A DNA stretch of 8,387 bases from an uncultured Deferribacteraceae bacterium. Lineage in GTDB: Bacteria > Chrysiogenota > Deferribacteres > Deferribacterales > Mucispirillaceae. The notes under the pieces were generated by a model. The model saw only the letters and a list, made by a program, of their open reading frames with translations. It was not told where the DNA came from and did no database searches. This document shows positions 1-6,008 of this stretch, piece by piece (within the stretch, counting starts at the first letter, position 1; every line of letters begins with the position of its first letter). The position numbers and the translations under genes were made by a program. The stretch is taken from positions 1-8,387 of the forward strand of contig CAMQYB010000069.1 in NCBI GenBank assembly GCA_947039055.1, in the 5' to 3' direction.

Positions 1-1469
1 TACCCTAGTTTTTCTGCAAGCACTTTGTTGATTGAGGCTGGATTAACTTTTCCACCTGTTGCTTTCATAACTTGTCCTACAAAAAATCCTTGCAGTTTTT
101 TATCCCCTGCTTTAAATCTTTCAACTTCTGACGGGTTGTCTTGTAAAATTTTATCAACTGCTAACTCAATAGCTGAATTATCTGTTACCTGTTTTAATCC
201 TAACTCATCAATCAATTGATCAACATCTTTATCCATTTCTTCTATCTTGATTATTAGATCTTTAACCGTTCGTAAAGATATTGTATCATCTTCTAACCTT
301 GCAACTAATGTTCCCATTCTTTTTGCTGTAACTTTTGTATCTTTAATTTCAATCTTTTTATCTGTCAACATCGCTGCTAATTCACCAGCAATGAAATTAA
401 CTAATTTTTTAAGATTAACTCCTTTAACAGATAACGCCTCTTCAAAATATTCAGAGATATCTTTATCTGATGCAACTCTTTCTGCTTCATCCTCTGTCAA
501 TTTATACTCTTTCATAAATCGTTCAGCTTTAGCATCAGGAAGTTCTGGCATACTATCTTTAATCAGTTTTATCTGCTCATCACTTACAAGAAGTGGAAAA
601 GCTAAATCTGGACACGGAAAGTAACGGTAATCATTAGCGTTCTCTTTTCCTCTCATAGATCTTGTGATCTTCTTTGCAGAGTTAAATAATCTTGTCTCTT
701 GATCTATCGTGCCACCTGAATCATATACCTCTATATGACGTTTCGCTTCATACTCGATAGCCTGCATCATATATCTTATAGAGTTAATATTCTTAATCTC
801 ACAACGTGTTCTAAGTTCAGTCTCGCCGACATGTCTAACCGATACATTAGCATCGCAACGCATAGAACCTTCATCCATATTGCCATCACAAGTATCAAGA
901 GTTCTAACGATCTTTCTAAGTTTAGTTAGATACTCTCCTGCCTCATAAGGTGATCGCATATCTGGTTTTGATACGATCTCCATAAGTGCCACACCTGATC
1001 TATTAAGATCTATACACGATTTACTTGGTAATAAATCATGAATAGATTTTCCTGCATCTTGCTCTAAATGTAATCTTTCAACACCTATTCTTTTAGTCGA
1101 TCCATCTTCTAATTTAATATCTAAATATCCCTCGCCTACGATCGGTTTATCGAACTGGCTTATCTGATATCCTTGTGGTAGATCTGCATAGAAATAATTT
1201 TTTCTAGCAAACTCAGATCTATTATTAATCTTAGCATTTATCCCTAATCCAGTCTTAACAGCTTGATCTACACAGAATTTATTTACAACTGGAAGCATAC
1301 CTGGAAATCCTGCATCTACAAACGATACCGTTTCATTTGGGTTTGATCCTGATGATGCTGATGCTGATGAAAACAGTTTAGACTCTGATCTAACTTGACA
1401 ATGAACTTCAAGTCCGATCACAACTTCATAATCTGCATTTTTACCTTTTAATATATATTCATTACTCAT
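1..1469 (-). CDS. gatB: Aspartyl/glutamyl-tRNA amidotransferase subunit B (3' end at window edge)
   Basis: GatB is the tRNA-binding and kinase subunit of the cytoplasmic GatCAB complex. It activates the Glu of Glu-tRNA(Gln) (or Asp of Asp-tRNA(Asn)) with ATP so that ammonia from GatA can amidate it. I translated 489 codons with no stop. Visible are VIGLEVH (residues 17-23), LPQGYQISQF (97-106), ERLHLEQDAGKSIHD (131-145), the family signature DLNRSGVALMEIV (154-166) and CDANVSVR (205-212). The C-terminal YqeY-like tail ends GFFVGQVMKATGGKVNP...AEKLG (461-489). The two bases left at the edge read TA, so the next codon is probably the stop and the protein nearly complete. The start ATG lies 2 nt after the gatA stop, with AAGGGG upstream as ribosome site. 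The zinc-type Cys residues found in some GatBs near residue 35 are Ser/Ala here, and YRYFPCPDL has Cys where Asp/Glu is usual. Confidence 0.96.
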   Translation of the reverse strand, partial: MSNEYILKGKNADYEVVIGLEVHCQVRSESKLFSSASASSGSNPNETVSFVDAGFPGMLPVVNKFCVDQAVKTGLGINAKINNRSEFARKNYFYADLPQGYQISQFDKPIVGEGYLDIKLEDGSTKRIGVERLHLEQDAGKSIHDLLPSKSCIDLNRSGVALMEIVSKPDMRSPYEAGEYLTKLRKIVRTLDTCDGNMDEGSMRCDANVSVRHVGETELRTRCEIKNINSIRYMMQAIEYEAKRHIEVYDSGGTIDQETRLFNSAKKITRSMRGKENANDYRYFPCPDLAFPLLVSDEQIKLIKDSMPELPDAKAERFMKEYKLTEDEAERVASDKDISEYFEEALSVKGVNLKKLVNFIAGELAAMLTDKKIEIKDTKVTAKRMGTLVARLEDDTISLRTVKDLIIKIEEMDKDVDQLIDELGLKQVTDNSAIELAVDKILQDNPSEVERFKAGDKKLQGFFVGQVMKATGGKVNPASINKVLAEKLG

Positions 1470-1471
1470 AA

Positions 1472-2926
1472 CTATTTAGCCCCTTCTATCACTTTTCCAG
1501 CTTTCAATATTGTTGCCTCATCAAAATCTCTACCTATAAGCTGAATACCAAGCGGTAATTTATCAGTTGATGATAACGCAATAGGAACTGATATAGCTGG
1601 TAGTTTTGCAAGGTTTATTGGAACTGTGAAAATATCTTGTAAATACATAGTTATCGGATCAAAATTCTTACTCTCTTCAACTGTGAACGCTGGCATAGGA
1701 GTTGTTGGTGTCATGATTAAATCTACACCCTTAAAAGCATTTAGATAATCTTGACGTATTAATTTTTGTACCTTTAACGCTTTTAGATAGTAAGCATCGT
1801 AATATCCAGCTGATAGAACATACGTACCAACCATTATTCTTCGCTTAACCTCTTCTCCAAAACCTGCTGATCTTGTGTTTAAATACATATCATCAAGTGA
1901 GTCGCCATCAACCCTTAAACCGAACCTTACACCGTCGTATCTAGCAAGGTTAGATGATGCCTCAGCTGGTGCTAAAATATAATATGTTGCAAGAGCGTAT
2001 TTTAAGTTCGGTAATGATATCTCTACGATCTCTGCTCCTGCGTCTTTTAATATTCTAACTGCTTTATCTTTCCACGATTGTTCTATATCTTTATCTATAC
2101 TTTCATTTAATAACTCTTTAGGTATTCCGATCTTCATACCTTTAACGCCGTCACAAATACCTTTCGTAAAATCAGGCACTGCAATATCAACCGATGTTGA
2201 ATCGTTCTCATCAAACCCTGCCATGTGGTTTAACATGATAGCCGTATCTTCAACCGTTTTACACATAGGTCCTGCTTGATCTAGCGATGAAGCATACGCA
2301 ATTATTCCGTATCTTGAACATCTACCATAAGTTGGTTTAAGTCCTACAATACCTGTAAAAGCTGCAGGTTGTCTGATTGATCCACCTGTATCTGTTCCAA
2401 GTGCCGCAGCTGCAAGCCCACCTGCAACCGATGCTGCAGATCCACCTGATGATCCACCTGTTACAACTTCTTTGCCGTCCGTTGCTCGCTTGATAGGATT
2501 TATAGCCTCTCCGAAATAACTCGTTAGATTAGCTCCACCCATAGCAAACTCATCTAAATTTGTTTTACCTAAAAATATAGATCCTGCGTTTAATAAGTTT
2601 GATGTTACAGTTGATTCATACGGTGGTACAAAATCATCTAATATATGTGACGCAGCAGTTGTTCTAATATCTTTTGTGCAAAACAGATCTTTAACACCGA
2701 TAGGTACTCCGTCAACCATAGACAATCTGCTACCTTTTGATATGCGATCATCTGATAATTTAGATTGAGCTAACGCCTCGTCAGCAGTTACCGTTATATA
2801 AGCGTTCAAGTTACTGCTTGCATCTATGTTTTTAAGATACGCTTCAGTTACTTCGCTCGCTTTAAACTCTTTTTTATCGTATCCGACATTTAACTCTTTA
2901 ATAGTTAGATCAGTTAATTTACTCAT
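1472..2926 (-). CDS. gatA: Aspartyl/glutamyl-tRNA amidotransferase subunit A
   Basis: GatA is the glutaminase subunit of GatCAB. It hydrolyses glutamine and passes ammonia to GatB for tRNA-dependent amidation. The 484-residue protein has the usual family length and the amidase signature. Its Ser-cisSer-Lys triad can be placed at Lys79 (GVPIGVKD), Ser159 (first Ser of GGSSGGSAA) and nucleophile Ser183 (DTGGSIRQPA); the 24-residue spacing between the two serines matches the family. GIVGLKPTYGRCSRYG follows at about 192-207, and the C-terminal part carries MTPTTPMPAF and GIQLIGRDFDE. The residue before GGSSGGS is Thr rather than the common Pro. The ATG is 2 nt beyond the gatC stop with AGGTGG just upstream inside gatC. 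gatB follows after 2 nt, so the three genes should be translated together from one mRNA. Confidence 0.97.
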   Translation of the reverse strand: MSKLTDLTIKELNVGYDKKEFKASEVTEAYLKNIDASSNLNAYITVTADEALAQSKLSDDRISKGSRLSMVDGVPIGVKDLFCTKDIRTTAASHILDDFVPPYESTVTSNLLNAGSIFLGKTNLDEFAMGGANLTSYFGEAINPIKRATDGKEVVTGGSSGGSAASVAGGLAAAALGTDTGGSIRQPAAFTGIVGLKPTYGRCSRYGIIAYASSLDQAGPMCKTVEDTAIMLNHMAGFDENDSTSVDIAVPDFTKGICDGVKGMKIGIPKELLNESIDKDIEQSWKDKAVRILKDAGAEIVEISLPNLKYALATYYILAPAEASSNLARYDGVRFGLRVDGDSLDDMYLNTRSAGFGEEVKRRIMVGTYVLSAGYYDAYYLKALKVQKLIRQDYLNAFKGVDLIMTPTTPMPAFTVEESKNFDPITMYLQDIFTVPINLAKLPAISVPIALSSTDKLPLGIQLIGRDFDEATILKAGKVIEGAK

Positions 2927-2928
2927 TA

Positions 2929-3210
2929 TTAATCAACCACCTTTGGAACTGTAAAGAAAGACTCATACGGTTCTTTTGCATTTTTCATTAACTCTTTACT
3001 AAGTCCAGATATCTTTACAGTATCTTCTCGAACTCTTAACCCTATCTCGCAATCAGTACCGTTCTCATCTAATGATGATACATCAGCTTGTTGTAAGATA
3101 TCTATCCAGTCGATAATCTGTCCCATATCTTTCTCAATCGAATCAAGTTCTTTATCTTCAAATTTCAATCTTGCTAATTTCGCAATACCTAAAACTTCTT
3201 TCCTATCCAT
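2929..3210 (-). CDS. gatC: Aspartyl/glutamyl-tRNA amidotransferase subunit C
   Basis: GatC is the small belt-like subunit that wraps and stabilises the GatA-GatB contact. The protein has 93 residues, normal for GatC. It begins MDRKEVLGIAKLARLKF, matches the typical helical N-terminus, and ends in the conserved FFTVPKVVD, equivalent to the usual FF-VPKVI tail; LRVRED in the middle matches the LREDE-type segment. I chose the ATG at 3210, which has GGAG six bases upstream. A longer reading from a TTG at 3222 is in frame, but that codon overlaps the ribosome site itself. It is the first gene of gatC-gatA-gatB, with a TATAAT element about 40 bp upstream. A ccmF terminator separates it from the gene before it. 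Confidence 0.95.
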   Translation of the reverse strand: MDRKEVLGIAKLARLKFEDKELDSIEKDMGQIIDWIDILQQADVSSLDENGTDCEIGLRVREDTVKISGLSKELMKNAKEPYESFFTVPKVVD

Positions 3211-3251
3211 TACAAACTCCAAATATTAAAATATTAAAATATCAGTTCGTG

Positions 3252-3257
3252 ATTATA
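3252..3257 (-). promoter_or_regulatory. Candidate -10 element for gatCAB
   Basis: On the minus strand this reads TATAAT, a perfect -10 hexamer, 41 bp before the gatC ATG. The best -35 at 17-bp spacing is TTTTAA (3275-3280), which is poor. The region is very AT-rich, so chance matches are likely. It is the best candidate between the ccmF terminator and gatC; AT-rich tandem copies of ATTAAAAT lie between it and the gene. Confidence 0.4.
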
Positions 3258-3318
3258 TATCATCAAGATAATAATTAAAAGAGATAATTTTCTTAAACTA
3301 TAATAACTCTTAACATAT

Positions 3319-3351
3319 AAAAAACCACTCTCCAAAATAATTGAAGAGTGG
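3319..3351 (-). terminator. Rho-independent terminator of ccmF
   Basis: The arms CCACTCT (3325-3331) and AGAGTGG (3345-3351) pair perfectly. After a single C/A mismatch, CAA pairs with TTG around a five-base AATAA loop. On the minus strand the hairpin is followed directly by six T (3319-3324 read as A on the plus strand), the classic intrinsic terminator layout. It sits 54 bp past the ccmF stop and before gatC, so it should isolate ccmF from the gatCAB operon. No T-run follows on the plus strand, so it looks one-directional. Confidence 0.85.
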
Positions 3352-3404
3352 CATAATATAAGTATAAATATTACCTATCTTTTATAACGTAAATAATCTA
3401 AATA

Positions 3405-5351
3405 TTACTCTAATGTTTTCTCACTACCCTTAATATCGCCCTTCTTTCTAAAACGCATAAGTGTATAGAAACCACCTAACGACATAACTGCACAACCGAC
3501 CCACATAAATCCTATGAACGGTTGGAAAATGATCTGTATACGTGCTTCACTCTTCTCTAAATCAAAGCCAGATAGAATAAAGTATAGATCGCCTTTTACC
3601 ATAGAGTAATATGATACCTCAGCAAAATATTGCTCTGGTCTACTATCATATAAACGCATCTCTGGGTATGCGTATGATACAAATTTGCCGTCCTCTAAAA
3701 CCTCTATCTCAAGATAGAAAGCATTAAAGTTGTCGTATCTCTTTTCAACGATCTTACCGATCTTTAACTCGTACTGATCTACCTGTAACGTAGAATCCTG
3801 TATAACAACTTCATCAGTTTCTTTATTATAGAACGCTGACATAGTCACACCAAACGCCATTAATATAACACCAAAATGTATGATAACTGCACTTAATGCT
3901 GTGTTCTTATACTTTAACACCGACAATATACTTGAAGAACCTTTAAATAACTGCCACTTACGAATTATAAGTGCTGTTAAACTAAACGCCATAAAACCTA
4001 TCAATATAACACTTGATGGAATTGTATAACCTAATCCAACAAATACAGCCATCGCAACAACCATCGCAACTGTAGGGATAATTAATACCTTCAGAAACGA
4101 ACTTACTGTATGGTTACCAAACTTGATTAATAAACCAACACCTGAAAGCAATATGATAGCTGAGAAAAATGGTAGCGATACCCTGTTGAAATAACTTAAC
4201 TCAACTGTACTTTTACTTCCTGTAAACATCTCAGAAAACCAAGGCAATACCGTTCCAAAAAGAACAACAAATGTAGTCGCTAAAAATAACCAGTTAGCTA
4301 TAAAAAATACGCCTTCTCTTGAAAAATATTTGAACTCTGCTTCATCTGCAAGAATTCTTCTGTGTCTATATAATAAATATATAAATATAATTGATGAAAG
4401 TCCCATAAAAATAAGGAAAAAATTTCCGATACTATCTTTTGAGAAACTATGTACAGACTCAATCACACCCGATCTTGTTATAAATGTTCCAAATATAGTC
4501 AACTCAAATGTTATCAATGCAAGAATAAAGCCCCACGCCTTTAATCTGCCTTTTGCTGAATAAATCATCGATGTATGAATAAATGCCGTAGCCGTTAACC
4601 ATGGAAGTAATGATGCGTTCTCAACTGGATCCCATGCCCAATAACCACCCCAACCTAGCTCAACATACGCCCACCAGCCACCAATTACGATACCTAATGT
4701 TAAAAATATCCATGTGATGATCGTCCATGCTCGTGCCAACTTAATCCATGTGTTTGAAAAATCATTAGTTATAAGTGCTGCAAATGCATGTGCTATAACT
4801 ATGTTAAATCCAACATACCCTATATATAGAGTAGGTGGATGAATAACCATCCCTGGGTTCTGAAGCATAGGATTTAACCCTTGTCCATTACGTGGAATGA
4901 AATCTAACATCTTAAATGGATTTTGTTCAAAAACACATAGAAATCCGAAAAATACCATAGATAATGATAAAACTGCAAAAACTACAGATTTATACTCTAA
5001 CGACTGTTTCTTTAATCTTATAATTTCAATGTATGTGAATAATCCGATTAGAAGTAACCAAAATAACAACGATCCAGCTTGTCCTGCCCATAAGCCTGAA
5101 ATTTTATAGAACAACGGTAAAGATAAATCTGTGTACCTTGCTACATATTCTATTGAAAAATCTGATATAACTAATGCTACAATCAAAATTATTGATGCTA
5201 TTGTAACACTTACTATGCTTGCTTTAAGAATATTTATGCCTAGCTTCATATAATATTCTGATCTCTCTTTGTAAGAGTAAATAAACATACCTGCTGATAC
5301 TGCTGATAAAAGAAGAACAATAACTTGAAAAATATTGCCCGACAATCCCAT
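3405..5351 (-). CDS. ccmF: Cytochrome c haem lyase subunit CcmF (system I cytochrome c biogenesis)
   Basis: CcmF is the polytopic inner-membrane core of the system I haem lyase. It takes haem from holo-CcmE and, with CcmH-type partners, attaches it to CXXCH of apocytochrome c in the periplasm. At 648 residues it has the length of full CcmF. The tryptophan-rich WWD segment is at 233-251 (GWGGYWAWDPVENAS then LLPW). The four conserved histidines fall at His171 (HPPTLYIGY), His259, His301 (VHSF) and His492, nearly the same positions as I recall for the E. coli protein. Numerous hydrophobic spans cover the length, and a large soluble segment at about 505-600 precedes a last span (608-630) and a basic tail. 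The ATG follows GAGGTGG (5355-5361, minus strand). No ccmE, ccmH or other ccm gene adjoins it; scattered ccm genes are known in Rickettsiales. It is transcribed alone, divergent from the metal operon. Confidence 0.96.
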   Translation of the reverse strand: MGLSGNIFQVIVLLLSAVSAGMFIYSYKERSEYYMKLGINILKASIVSVTIASIILIVALVISDFSIEYVARYTDLSLPLFYKISGLWAGQAGSLLFWLLLIGLFTYIEIIRLKKQSLEYKSVVFAVLSLSMVFFGFLCVFEQNPFKMLDFIPRNGQGLNPMLQNPGMVIHPPTLYIGYVGFNIVIAHAFAALITNDFSNTWIKLARAWTIITWIFLTLGIVIGGWWAYVELGWGGYWAWDPVENASLLPWLTATAFIHTSMIYSAKGRLKAWGFILALITFELTIFGTFITRSGVIESVHSFSKDSIGNFFLIFMGLSSIIFIYLLYRHRRILADEAEFKYFSREGVFFIANWLFLATTFVVLFGTVLPWFSEMFTGSKSTVELSYFNRVSLPFFSAIILLSGVGLLIKFGNHTVSSFLKVLIIPTVAMVVAMAVFVGLGYTIPSSVILIGFMAFSLTALIIRKWQLFKGSSSILSVLKYKNTALSAVIIHFGVILMAFGVTMSAFYNKETDEVVIQDSTLQVDQYELKIGKIVEKRYDNFNAFYLEIEVLEDGKFVSYAYPEMRLYDSRPEQYFAEVSYYSMVKGDLYFILSGFDLEKSEARIQIIFQPFIGFMWVGCAVMSLGGFYTLMRFRKKGDIKGSEKTLE

Positions 5352-5392
5352 TCTCCACCTCTAACTTAATAAATAAATAATATATTAATTAT

Positions 5393-5442
5393 CTAAGAAA
5401 ACTCTTAGGGAATATCCTATTTACTCACGATTTCATATCGTG
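5393..5442 (-). other. Two short stem-loops in the ccmF leader
   Basis: Two small perfect inverted repeats lie between the candidate ccmF promoter and gene. One is CACGAT / ATCGTG (5426-5431 and 5437-5442, five-base loop). The other is CTAAGA / TCTTAG (5393-5398 and 5403-5408, four-base loop). If transcription starts near 5444, both are in the 5' leader. Six-bp stems in AT-rich DNA can arise by chance, and neither has a T-run suitable for a terminator. They could be protein-binding dyads instead. No known riboswitch class is recognised. Confidence 0.3.
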
Positions 5443-5450
5443 TAAGACAT

Positions 5451-5479
5451 ATACTATAGATGTTAGTTCACTTTTGCAA
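5451..5479 (-). promoter_or_regulatory. Candidate sigma70-type promoter of ccmF
   Basis: On the minus strand TTGCAA (5474-5479) lies exactly 17 bp from TAGTAT (5451-5456). Each matches four of six consensus bases. Start of transcription would be near 5444, giving a leader of about 90 nt before the ccmF ATG. A weak dyad, CTTTTG / CAAAAG (5471-5476 and 5492-5497), overlaps the -35. Nothing suggests that the metal repressor controls this side. Confidence 0.4.
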
Positions 5480-5523
5480 TAAATTAATTTACAAAAGAGT
5501 CAATATATTTATCAATAAAAGTG

Positions 5524-5554
5524 TTGACATTAAATCAAAAAAATGAAATAACAT
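5524..5554 (+). promoter_or_regulatory. Promoter of the metal-resistance operon
   Basis: A perfect TTGACA -35 (5524-5529) is followed by TAACAT (5549-5554) as the most likely -10, at a long 19-bp spacing; shorter-spaced alternatives match worse. The -10 overlaps the left arm of the palindrome at 5551-5574, so a bound repressor would block RNA polymerase. The predicted start is near 5561, leaving a leader of about 80 nt before the repressor gene. Confidence 0.6.
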
Positions 5555-5574
5555 ATCATTAAGTAATGATATGT
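5551..5574 (+). promoter_or_regulatory. Probable operator of the ArsR/SmtB-type repressor
   Basis: ACATATCATTA (5551-5561) and TAATGATATGT (5564-5574) form a perfect 11-2-11 inverted repeat around AG. ArsR/SmtB repressors typically bind a 12-2-12 imperfect dyad, and this site has that geometry. It covers the -10 and the predicted start point of the operon that encodes such a repressor, which supports autoregulation. It is the only perfect palindrome of this size I found in the window. Confidence 0.75.
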
Positions 5575-5578
5575 AGTA

Positions 5579-5609
5579 TCTATTACTATCAAATCAAGAT
5601 CGTAATAGA
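5579..5609 (+). other. Stem-loop in the leader of the metal operon
   Basis: TCTATTAC (5579-5586) pairs with GTAATAGA (5602-5609). After one T/C mismatch, ATC (5588-5590) pairs with GAT (5598-5600) around a seven-base loop. It lies wholly in the predicted 5' leader, ending 20 nt before the ribosome site of the repressor gene. No T-run follows, so it is not an intrinsic terminator. It could be an mRNA structure affecting stability or translation, a second repressor dyad, or chance. Confidence 0.45.
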
Positions 5610-5629
5610 GTAACATCTATTATCACTTT

Positions 5630-5636
5630 GGAGGTG
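5630..5636 (+). promoter_or_regulatory. Ribosome binding site that fixes the repressor start
   Basis: GGAGGTG is a strong Shine-Dalgarno sequence three bases before the ATG at 5640, with its GGAGG core five bases from it. A longer frame opening with TTG at 5628 would begin next to this site and has no site of its own, so the ATG is preferred. The same GAGGTGG string precedes ccmF. Confidence 0.75.
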
Positions 5637-5639
5637 GAT

Positions 5640-6008
5640 ATGGACAATAACGAACTTATTTGCTCGGAGAAAATCGTTGATAAAGAGAAAGTTGATAAGG
5701 CTCGTAAAAATCTTTTCTCTGATACGGTAACATCTAGACTTGCTGTATTCTTCAAAATCTTTGGTGATAGTACAAGGCTTAAGATATTGATGGCGTTAGA
5801 TGTTTCTGAGTTATGTGTGTGCGATATTATGGCTACACTTAACATGAAGCAATCGACTGTATCGCAACAGTTAAAATTATTAAGAGAAGTTAAAGTTGTC
5901 AAGTGCAGGCAAGAGGGAAAACAAGTTTTTTACTCGCTTGATGATTGTCATATACATAAAATTCTAAGCGTTGGAATAGAACATATTAAGGAGGACAAAT
6001 ATGAGTAA
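5640..6008 (+). CDS. ArsR/SmtB family metal-sensing repressor, CadC-like
   Basis: This is a 122-residue winged-helix repressor expected to bind its operator as a dimer in the apo form and release on binding Zn, Cd or Pb. FFKIFGDSTRLKILMAL (37-53) is the family opening. ELCVCD (57-62) carries the CXC of the CadC alpha3N sensor site (Cys59, Cys61), and Cys8 in the N-terminal arm could complete it. CadC of S. aureus has two N-terminal cysteines; only one is seen here. The recognition helix is about KQSTVSQQLKLLRE (70-83), and the wing about 86-101. The alpha5 site of SmtB/CadC is fully present as Asp102, His104, His115 and Glu118. An extra Cys103 lies inside that site. The gene overlaps the ATPase gene by 8 nt and follows a palindrome that covers its own promoter, so autoregulation is likely. 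Metal specificity cannot be settled from sequence. Confidence 0.92.
   Translation: MDNNELICSEKIVDKEKVDKARKNLFSDTVTSRLAVFFKIFGDSTRLKILMALDVSELCVCDIMATLNMKQSTVSQQLKLLREVKVVKCRQEGKQVFYSLDDCHIHKILSVGIEHIKEDKYE
5988..5994 (+). promoter_or_regulatory. Ribosome binding site of the metal ATPase inside the repressor gene
   Basis: AAGGAGG lies six bases before the ATG at 6001, a near-ideal Shine-Dalgarno site within the last codons of the repressor gene. Together with the 8-nt gene overlap it confirms this start and points to translational coupling. It also shows that the short N-terminus of the ATPase is real rather than a start-site error. Confidence 0.85.

Noticed and set aside
25..929. Plus-strand frames opposite gatB
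   Set aside because: They are antisense shadows of the conserved GatB reading frame, which is open over the entire stretch.
3211..3222. TTG start four codons upstream for gatC
   Set aside because: That TTG overlaps the GGAG that serves the ATG at 3210, and the extra residues are not part of usual GatC.
5628..5639. TTG start four codons upstream for the repressor
   Set aside because: It begins beside the Shine-Dalgarno sequence that serves the ATG at 5640 and has no ribosome site of its own.
5594..5902. Minus-strand 102-codon frame opposite the repressor
   Set aside because: It is a shadow of the well-supported repressor gene and shows no recognisable domain.
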